Origin: Planctomycetota bacterium
GTDB taxonomy: Bacteria; Planctomycetota; Phycisphaerae; Phycisphaerales; UBA1924
Assembly: GCA_963204725.1 (NCBI GenBank)
Contig: CAUJHH010000024.1
Coordinates: 62,001-126,000 of the forward strand
Direction of reading: 5' to 3'
Length of the DNA: 64,000 bases
The first letter of the stretch is position 1. Each line of letters opens with the position of its first letter. Made by a program: the position numbers and the translations under genes. The notes under the pieces were generated by a model. It had not been told where the DNA came from. It was given only the letters and a program-made list of their open reading frames with translations, and did no database searches. Positions 57,500-64,000 of this stretch are shown in pieces.

Positions 57500-58482
57500 G
57501 CCGCGAGCACCTCCGCGACCTTCGCCGACTCACCGAGGTAGTCGTTGAAGTTGAAGGTCTTCTGCTCGATCGCTGCGAGGAATGTGCCGACCCAGTCGCC
57601 GCTGCGCTTCTGCAGGCGATCCACCATCGCCTCGGGCGATATGTACACCCGCGGCCGGCTGGCGAAGTCCGTCAGCACGTTGAGTGCCGCGTAGCCGTTG
57701 GGGCCCATGTCCTTGAAGTACCGGTCCGTCAGGTCGCGGATCTGGTCGCGGAACCCCATCAACTGATCGCGCCGGCGCGGCTGGCGCAGATCATCAGCGG
57801 TCGCGACAATGCCGAAGACCTTGCACGCGAGCCCCAGCATCACTTCGGCCGGCACGTAGTACCGTTGGAGATTGTGGACCTGCTCGATGAACTTCTTCTC
57901 GAGCTGCTGGAGCTCACCAAACGTCGTCTTGAACTCAACGGTCTGGCCGACCGCATCGTGCGTGTGCATGTAGCGGAAGCTGATGCTCTTGCCGCCGAAG
58001 ATCATCCCGTTCGTGCAGATCCAGCGGCAGAAGCCCAGGTCGAATCGCAGAGGCTTGGTCCGGTTGTAGCTGTTGGTCACTCGCAGATAGGGCACCCACT
58101 TGTCATTCTTCCAGGGCTCAAAGCCGGCGCCATTGTGAATGTAATCGATGTGGCAGAAGGACCGCGTCTTGGGCATGATGATGTTGAACACCTCCACGCC
58201 GTCGGCGGTGACCTGGCTGAAGACCTTGCGGAAACACTGCTTGCCGAGCTCGATGGCCTCGGCGTTCGTGACTAGGCGGTAGTTGTCAGCGACGACCGCG
58301 AAGGGTCTCTTCCGCTCGATGTCGACGATTGCCTGGAATCGAGCGATCTTGGTGTACTGCTGAGTGGGCGCTGGGGTCCGATCGAATAGCTCGGCCTGCA
58401 TCGTGTCATCCAGCATGAAGACCGGCCGCTGCTCAACGGGAAAGAGGGCGGTGGAGATGTCGGTGATTCGCTTGGCGCTCAC
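57496..58482 (-). CDS. DUF932 (phage/plasmid-like) protein embedded in the BREX operon
   Basis: A 328-residue protein. It starts with GTG at 58482, overlapping the pglX stop by 4 bp, and has AAGGAGG just upstream. Its stop overlaps the pglZ start by 4 bp. The sequence matches DUF932, also called phage/plasmid-like TIGR03299 proteins: KRPFAVVADNYRLVTNAEAI, WVPYLRVTNSYNRTKPLRFD, FCRWICTNGMIFGGKSISFR and helices such as FGELQQLEKKFIEQVHNLQR. DUF932 proteins occur in phages, plasmids and mobile elements; their biochemical role is not known to me. It is not one of the canonical six type 1 BREX genes. Tight coupling on both sides suggests it is expressed with, and may act with, PglX and PglZ. Confidence 0.88.
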   Translation of the reverse strand: MSAKRITDISTALFPVEQRPVFMLDDTMQAELFDRTPAPTQQYTKIARFQAIVDIERKRPFAVVADNYRLVTNAEAIELGKQCFRKVFSQVTADGVEVFNIIMPKTRSFCHIDYIHNGAGFEPWKNDKWVPYLRVTNSYNRTKPLRFDLGFCRWICTNGMIFGGKSISFRYMHTHDAVGQTVEFKTTFGELQQLEKKFIEQVHNLQRYYVPAEVMLGLACKVFGIVATADDLRQPRRRDQLMGFRDQIRDLTDRYFKDMGPNGYAALNVLTDFASRPRVYISPEAMVDRLQKRSGDWVGTFLAAIEQKTFNFNDYLGESAKVAEVLAA

Positions 58483-61400
58483 TTCTTGGCCTCCTTCGCA
58501 TGCCGGTCGCGTGCGGCCTGCTTCACCTCGTTGGTGTAGTGAAGGTCGTTCCAGCGCACGCCGTCGAAGTCCTTGCCGCCGGCGAAGTCCGTCTGATGCG
58601 CGGCACTCTCGTCGGGATTGCAGCTCCAGAACCAAGGAAAGTCGGCCTTGGGGCGGAGGCTCTGCGGCTCTTTGCCCCGGTCGCTGGTCCACTTGATGCT
58701 TCCTGGTTTCCATCGCAGGATGCCCGCGCCGGCGCGGCCGCCTTCGATCTCCGCCGCAATGAACGGCCGGATGTTCAGCCGTACCCCATCGTTGATGTCC
58801 GGCTCCCATCCGATGGCCTGCTCGTGAAGAGGCTTCCACCGCACGAAAATGTCGTATGGCGGTTCCCCGGCGGCGATCAGGTTGAGCTGCTCCTGCAACT
58901 CGAGCGCCGCCGTCAATCTCGCCTCGGCGCCGGCCTTGCCCGCGGCCACCTGCTGTTTCTGAGCGTTGATCCAGTCGCCCAAGTATGCGTACGTGAGCGC
59001 ATCGAGCGTGCGCCGGCTCTCGCCCTTGGGTCCGGCGAGCCGGTGGTAGTTCACGAGGGCGTGGAAGCCATCCTTGAGGCCATCCCAGATGTGCCAGACG
59101 AATGGCCGATCGTGAAACGTGTCGCAGTGCTCGATGAAGAACCGGTCGCGGAGCCATTCCTCCAGCGACTCGGCCTTCTGACCCCCATTGCATTTCACCG
59201 CCGCGGCCGCCAAGAGGTCGTGTTCCTTGCCTGAGGACCATGCCTTGCCGAACGCCGCTGCCAAGATTGTGCGGAGCCGATCCGCGGCAGGTGATTCGCC
59301 GCGAACGGGCGAGAGGCAGACGACACCGTCGTCGTCGGCAAACTTGTCGAGGGTCTTGCAAGTCTCCACCCACGCCCGGGCCTCGGCTGCAAGCCGCAAT
59401 TGCGGATCATGTTCTGCTGGCCAGTTGTACCCTACGAGACGAGCAACGGCGACCTGAAGCGTCGTGTCCACCTCGGTCTGATCGGGACGTCCGTGGAAGA
59501 GCCACTGCGTTGGATCGTTCGACTGCGGCTCCCGCAAATAGTCGTCGTTGCTTGCAGGCTTCCAGTTGTCCGGTGAACATGCAACCTTTGTAAACGTGCC
59601 GGCCGTAACAGACATCTTCTTGTCCAGCCTTCGCAACTCAGTCAAAAACTCCTCGGAGCGGCAGAACTCCCATACAGCTCCAAGGTCCGCGTCGTCGTAC
59701 GGACATATCACGGCGATATTGTCGTCAAAGAGCTCGCCGTCGTATGGCGTGAAACGCAGCCGGCCAGCCTTGCCGATGGCTACTCCGCGCTTGCCAAACA
59801 CTCTGTGTCCGCGAAACGCAAAACCCGTTTGTTCTTCTGGATTGTGGTTGCCTACTCCCCAAAGAATGATCTCCTCTCGGCCACACCATAGTCCGTGGTC
59901 GCTAGGACTGTTGAGCCAGAACTTGTGACCTTCTGCGATTCGATCCACCTCCCAGAAGTTGCGCAAGTATCGATAGCCGTCTCCCGACACACTGCCCTTG
60001 CCGAAGTCCGCAACATCTGATAAGAGTCCGACGTGGCTTGAAGCGGGCTCAAACGAAATGCGAAAGTCAGGATTCTTGAGCTGTCGTGCTTGCGGCACAG
60101 AGAACAGGGCGCCATTACGGAGCGCCTCGATCTTCGCGCCGAGATCGCGGATATGCCCCAACTCGCTGCCCGTGTGCACATAGGATGCGACAGGTGCTCG
60201 GCGTGTCAGAATCTGAAGGCACACGTTGACAACATCGCCTCCGATAGTCTCAAATGCACCTGGTCCGATCCGTGCAATCAAGGGCATCTTGTAGCGATTA
60301 AGCAGGCCCTCACGCAAGCCGTCGCAGTACTTCAGGAAAAGCCAGTACTGTTGAGACACGATAGCCGATGTTCCTCCTTGCGACAGAAGTTTCATGCACC
60401 GAGACGCCATGACATTGGCGATGTCGTACTTGGCGTCTCTGTAGTTCTCCTCGCAGAACTGTTTGAGCACTTCGCCGTGATCACCGCCCTTCAAGTACGG
60501 CACGTTCGTTATCACAAGCGTGTAGTCTCCCGCAAGGATCTCCGCCGCGGCGGCCATGCCGCGTGCCGCAACGGCACGCTCGTGGGCCTCGTCGTCGGAC
60601 TCGGCGGCGAGGATGCGGTCGAGGAGCGGCTTGATGGTCTCGAAGTCCGCCGCGAAGCCCTGCGTGGGCAGCTCGCTCGGGTCGATCAGGGAGCCGAGCT
60701 CGGGGGCATCGCTGAAGAGCTCGTGCATGTGTGTCAGGCCGCGACGCATGGCCTCGCGCACATCAGAGCGCTCGCGCGCGAGTTCTGGCTCTGCCATCTT
60801 GAGCCACTCGTGCTTAGTGGATTGCGGCCCAATGCCCGAGCAGGCAATGTTCAGCGCTGGCAGGTCGATCGGCTTGCCGGCGAGCTTCCACGCGGCGAAG
60901 GCGAGGTTGAACGCGGCGATCTGCGTGCAGCGCGCGTCAAGTTCGAGGCCGAAAAGGTTGTCGGCGAGCACCGCCCGGATGGCGGCTTCGGTGGACAGGT
61001 TCTCTTCGGCGATGCGGAGGCGGACGAGCAGGTCGAACGCGGCGACGAGGAAGTGCCCCGAGCCGCAGCAGGGGTCGAGCACGCGGAGGGACTTCGCTTC
61101 ACGAGGCCACCCTTCGTAGGTTCCCGCGGCGGGCCGCCAGGGGCCGGTGCCGGCGTTGAGGTCTTCGCCATCTCTTGCTTCGCGAACGAAGCGGAGATAC
61201 TCGAAGTCGTAGCCGCCGAGCGCATTGAGGCGTACGGCATCCTGAAGCTCTTGCTCTGAGTTGGCCGAGGGGCGCTGGTCATCGCTGAGCGTCTTGCCGG
61301 CGTGCCACGCGCCGATGGTGTTGTGGAGCAGGAACTGCACCATGTAGTGCTCGGTGAAGAGCTGCGTGACGGCGGGGAGGGTCTCGCCGGTGATCTTCTC

Positions 61401-62006
61401 GCCGGACTTGACGCGCTTATTGACAGCCTCCTTCTCGGCTGCCTGCCAGAACTGGTAGACCCAGCCGAGGCTGTCATCGGCGGTGAATGTCTCGGCAGGC
61501 AACGATTTGAGCAGCTCCTCAAGCTCGGTGCGGCGCTCGCGAGGCAGCTTGACCGCCAGTACAGGATCATCCACGCGGAAGATCCGCGGCAGCATCTTCT
61601 GGGCGTAGCGGCTGGCGAGTTCCCACGGATCGCTGCCTTCGTCGCGGGCCAGCTCCTCGACCTCTTCAAGACTCACCGGGGCCTGCCCCTCGGGGCGCAG
61701 GAGCAGGTCGTTCTCCGCCAAGAACCGGGCAAAGAGCATGCGGTGCCAGTGTTCGTACGCTACTTCCCGGACAAGCCGCGGGATCTGCTGCGAGTCGTCG
61801 TCGCCTCGCTCGTCTCCCAATTGCTTGGCATGGGCACGAAGCTTGGCGCGCATGGCCTTGCCCGCGGGGTCAAGATGCCCGCCAGACCTTGATTCATGGA
61901 CAGTTAGCGATTCCAAGGCCGCCTTGGCACCGCGTTCGGCAACCACGCGGGCCTTCTTGACCACGGTCTCAAGATCGTTACGGAGTTTGCTGGGCAGTGG
62001 AGGCAT
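58479..62006 (-). CDS. pglX: BREX adenine-specific DNA methyltransferase PglX
   Basis: An 1175-residue N6-adenine methyltransferase that marks host DNA so that BREX spares it. SAM motif I LRVLDPCCGSGHFLVAAFDL lies near residue 312, then the acidic NLFGLELDARCTQIAAFNLA. Catalytic motif IV reads LVITNVPYLKGGDHGE near residue 500, with Val where NPPY is more usual. The C-terminal 500 residues are the long target-recognition part. Length fits PglX of type 1 BREX. It starts 15 bp after brxC. Within the middle of the gene codons are a little AT-richer (about 59.5-60.5 kb), where target-recognition exchange may have occurred. Confidence 0.94.
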   Translation of the reverse strand: MPPLPSKLRNDLETVVKKARVVAERGAKAALESLTVHESRSGGHLDPAGKAMRAKLRAHAKQLGDERGDDDSQQIPRLVREVAYEHWHRMLFARFLAENDLLLRPEGQAPVSLEEVEELARDEGSDPWELASRYAQKMLPRIFRVDDPVLAVKLPRERRTELEELLKSLPAETFTADDSLGWVYQFWQAAEKEAVNKRVKSGEKITGETLPAVTQLFTEHYMVQFLLHNTIGAWHAGKTLSDDQRPSANSEQELQDAVRLNALGGYDFEYLRFVREARDGEDLNAGTGPWRPAAGTYEGWPREAKSLRVLDPCCGSGHFLVAAFDLLVRLRIAEENLSTEAAIRAVLADNLFGLELDARCTQIAAFNLAFAAWKLAGKPIDLPALNIACSGIGPQSTKHEWLKMAEPELARERSDVREAMRRGLTHMHELFSDAPELGSLIDPSELPTQGFAADFETIKPLLDRILAAESDDEAHERAVAARGMAAAAEILAGDYTLVITNVPYLKGGDHGEVLKQFCEENYRDAKYDIANVMASRCMKLLSQGGTSAIVSQQYWLFLKYCDGLREGLLNRYKMPLIARIGPGAFETIGGDVVNVCLQILTRRAPVASYVHTGSELGHIRDLGAKIEALRNGALFSVPQARQLKNPDFRISFEPASSHVGLLSDVADFGKGSVSGDGYRYLRNFWEVDRIAEGHKFWLNSPSDHGLWCGREEIILWGVGNHNPEEQTGFAFRGHRVFGKRGVAIGKAGRLRFTPYDGELFDDNIAVICPYDDADLGAVWEFCRSEEFLTELRRLDKKMSVTAGTFTKVACSPDNWKPASNDDYLREPQSNDPTQWLFHGRPDQTEVDTTLQVAVARLVGYNWPAEHDPQLRLAAEARAWVETCKTLDKFADDDGVVCLSPVRGESPAADRLRTILAAAFGKAWSSGKEHDLLAAAAVKCNGGQKAESLEEWLRDRFFIEHCDTFHDRPFVWHIWDGLKDGFHALVNYHRLAGPKGESRRTLDALTYAYLGDWINAQKQQVAAGKAGAEARLTAALELQEQLNLIAAGEPPYDIFVRWKPLHEQAIGWEPDINDGVRLNIRPFIAAEIEGGRAGAGILRWKPGSIKWTSDRGKEPQSLRPKADFPWFWSCNPDESAAHQTDFAGGKDFDGVRWNDLHYTNEVKQAARDRHAKEAKK

Positions 62007-62021
62007 GGTTGGTCCTTCGGA

Positions 62022-64000
62022 TCAGGCGATGACGATCGGTCCCCTCGCGACTTTCTCGATGAGAGACTTCTCCTGCTCGGCAATCCATGCCTTGACATCT
62101 TCGGGGTTCTTGAGCGTGCCGCTGCTGATTCGCACGCGCTGGGTCTTGGGCTCCAGCAGCTTGGCGGCCTTCATCGCCGCCTCGGCGAACCGGCTGGGGA
62201 GCGCATCGGTCTTGTCGCGCCAGCCGCGGAGCGGCGACGCGTCGAGGGCCGAAAGCAGCGCATCATCCGACCCGATCGAGATCGTCGGCGGCTGGGCGAT
62301 GTCTTCCTCGGCAAGAATATGATCCCGCTGGTGCTGGGTGATCTTCTTCCACGCGTCGGTGGCTTCGAGCACCTTCATCTCGGCGGCGTAGCGATCGGCG
62401 AGCGCCTTGTGCGCGTCGGTCAACGCGGTCCGCAGAACCCCGGCGGCCTTCTTCATCAGGGGTTTAGCGTGATCTGTGGCATCGAGAAGCAGTCGACCGT
62501 TCTCGATGGCTTCCGCGCCGGTCTTGAGCTCGGTGAACGACTCGAGCCCGCCGGCGTGAGCAAGCATCCGCTTGAGGCGCAGCCAATCGGGCGTGCGGGA
62601 GTCGGCCAGCTTCGCGGCCGCGTCCCAGGTCTCTGCGTTGGACTTGAGTGCATCGAGCTGGGCAAGCATCTTCACCAGACGCTCGCTGCCGGCCAAGCCC
62701 TTGAGATCGCCGAGGTGATGCGTTTTGGGCGGCTCGGGCAGCGGCGGATTACCGCCGGCGCGCCCGGCCAGTTCCGCAAGCAGGTCAAGGAACTCGCTGG
62801 ACTTGGCGTTCAAGTCATCCGACGGCTTGGCGCTGAGACCCGCGCTCGTGAAGAGTCCGCGGAGCTTGATCTTGTCGCCTGCGGAAAGCGTTGCCGTTTC
62901 GGCCCTGAACTCGGTCTTGCCGATCTTGGCCTGATCGATCTGGCTGACGCCGACACTGATGCTGGAAATGCGAGCAGTGAGGTGCCCGGACGCGAGCAAG
63001 CAAATCAGCGCGGCATCGATGGCATCCTGGGGCCAGCCGAACGGGGTGTTTCCGAGCGTCTTCCGGACGGCGCGACCCTCCGCGCCTGAGCCAACCACCC
63101 GCATGACTTCCTTGCACACCGGGTGCTGCTCAGTCGCGCCAGTCCAGCCGACGGCGTCGAGCGCCGAGTCGGACCCCTGCTTGGCGCGGCCGATCACGAC
63201 GGCCCAGTTCTTGTGGTCGCCTTCCTTGAAGCGAGGGAACAGCCGGCCGAGCGCATCCTTGGCGGCGCTCCTGATCTTCTCGTCAACGGTGAGCTCGTGC
63301 TGCTCGTTGCCGCCGCCCTGGTACACCCGGGCGCGTCCGACGATCTCGGAAACAAGACCGTCACGGCGGCGCTCGGCATCGTCCATGCGGCCCTGCATCG
63401 CCCGCTGCGCTTCCCGACCCTCATCGGTGCCAGGAGTGCCCTTGAGATTGAGCGTCTCCTTGGCCGCGAGTTGCTGCACAATCTGGGCCGTGAGGTCCAC
63501 ATCGCTGACCTTGGGAATGAACACGAACACGATGGGGCTGTCGGTGCCGGCAGCGCGGGCCGAATCGAGGACGTTCTTCGGGTTGTGATCCCATTCGTCA
63601 CGGACCCAGACAGGAATGTCCGCGCCAGTGATGTCCGGCGCATCGTTACCGAAATGGATGTTGATGTTCCGCGGGATCTTGCTCTCGCCGTGAGGAAGCT
63701 TGACCGACCGCACCGCGGCCGTCGCAGCTTCGCGGAGCAGGGCGTCGCGTGCGCGGTAGATCTCCGCGGTGTTGCCCTGCAGGCGGGACTTGCGGTTGCG
63801 GAACTCCTTGTCCCACTCCGAGTACTCGCGGGTCTGCAGGTTGTACTCTTCGTGGTCGCGGAGCAGGACGCCCGAATCAACGAGCTTGTCGAGCAGCGGC
63901 GGCAGCGTCTTGCGGATGGTCGCCCCGCCGGTCTTCAGATCACCCACCATCAGGTCGGCGAGCATGTCGGCCGTGGCTCGGATGCCGATGTCTGCGCCGG
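62022..64000 (-). CDS. brxC: BREX ATPase BrxC, C-terminal part (start outside the window)
   Basis: The frame is open to the window edge (reading GADIGIRATADMLADLMVGD), so the start lies beyond. About 659 residues are seen, roughly the second half of the usual 1100-1250. Recognisable BrxC features are STANMLADL-like sequence near the edge, RKSRLQGNTAEIYRARDALL, the C-terminal FVFIPKVSDVDLTAQIVQQL and VSQIDQAKIGKTEFRAET. The P-loop ATPase region would be in the missing part. BrxC is a core type 1 BREX protein of uncertain activity. It ends 15 bp before pglX. brxA and brxB are expected further upstream, outside this window. Confidence 0.88.
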   Translation of the reverse strand, partial: GADIGIRATADMLADLMVGDLKTGGATIRKTLPPLLDKLVDSGVLLRDHEEYNLQTREYSEWDKEFRNRKSRLQGNTAEIYRARDALLREAATAAVRSVKLPHGESKIPRNINIHFGNDAPDITGADIPVWVRDEWDHNPKNVLDSARAAGTDSPIVFVFIPKVSDVDLTAQIVQQLAAKETLNLKGTPGTDEGREAQRAMQGRMDDAERRRDGLVSEIVGRARVYQGGGNEQHELTVDEKIRSAAKDALGRLFPRFKEGDHKNWAVVIGRAKQGSDSALDAVGWTGATEQHPVCKEVMRVVGSGAEGRAVRKTLGNTPFGWPQDAIDAALICLLASGHLTARISSISVGVSQIDQAKIGKTEFRAETATLSAGDKIKLRGLFTSAGLSAKPSDDLNAKSSEFLDLLAELAGRAGGNPPLPEPPKTHHLGDLKGLAGSERLVKMLAQLDALKSNAETWDAAAKLADSRTPDWLRLKRMLAHAGGLESFTELKTGAEAIENGRLLLDATDHAKPLMKKAAGVLRTALTDAHKALADRYAAEMKVLEATDAWKKITQHQRDHILAEEDIAQPPTISIGSDDALLSALDASPLRGWRDKTDALPSRFAEAAMKAAKLLEPKTQRVRISSGTLKNPEDVKAWIAEQEKSLIEKVARGPIVIA

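Noticed and set aside
58483..59373. Upstream extension of the DUF932 frame into pglX
   Set aside because: The extra residues are low-complexity and overlap pglX. The GTG at 58482 has an ideal ribosome site and the conserved sequence starts there.

Overview
The window is GC-rich chromosomal DNA that looks like a member of the Planctomycetota, most likely class Phycisphaerae. This is inferred from gene content: a huge secreted protein with an N-terminal LEPR-XLL-like motif, dockerin-like Asp-rich calcium-binding repeats in secreted proteins, a giant TPR serine/threonine kinase next to an ECF sigma factor, a sulfatase, and metal-ABC permeases fused to DtxR-like domains. No 16S gene is present, so the taxon is not proven.

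Region 1 (1-6 kb) holds a coupled minus-strand row (prfC, a family 2 glycosyltransferase, a LAB_N membrane protein and two unknown genes), then plus-strand fdx-iscX and rlmE. Region 2 (6-11 kb) is a metal ABC importer (two permeases, ATPase, binding lipoprotein) preceded by a perfect 16-bp palindrome that may be a metal-regulator operator. Region 3 (11-24 kb) has a macrodomain protein with a NarL-type two-component pair, a secreted protein gene broken by an amber codon, tRNA-Phe, an orphan oligopeptide-type ATPase, asnB, a sulfatase, and a SahR-like ArsR-methyltransferase regulator directly upstream of ahcY, which ends in a strong hairpin terminator. Region 4 (24-30 kb) contains TPR and repeat proteins, a degenerate kinase-like protein and hpd.

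Region 5 (30-34.5 kb) starts with an AT-richer two-gene unit: a PD-(D/E)XK-type nuclease candidate overlapping a HEPN-type RNase candidate. It resembles a small acquired defence or toxin module. It is followed by intergenic arrays of short hairpins whose stems differ but whose loops are conserved, two small conserved genes, and a perfect 30-bp palindrome. Region 6 (35-47.4 kb) has a secreted fibronectin-III/dockerin-like protein, an ECF sigma factor, a TPR kinase, and the LEPR-XLL protein with an LCAT/PGAP1-like hydrolase domain and Trp-rich C-terminal repeats.

Region 7 (47.4-52.6 kb) is a phage-type cassette (ParB-like/DNA methyltransferase, small-terminase-like protein, large terminase, and a second decayed large-terminase C-terminus) with no capsid genes. 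Region 8 (53-64 kb) is most of a type 1 BREX phage-defence operon, read right to left: brxC (its start lies outside the window), pglX, a DUF932-family gene, pglZ and brxL. The four junctions are 0-15 bp or 4-bp overlaps, so the DUF932 gene looks like an integral part of the operon. brxA and brxB would be expected beyond base 64000.

The best candidates for something new are the DUF932-containing BREX operon, the nuclease/HEPN pair and the hairpin arrays.
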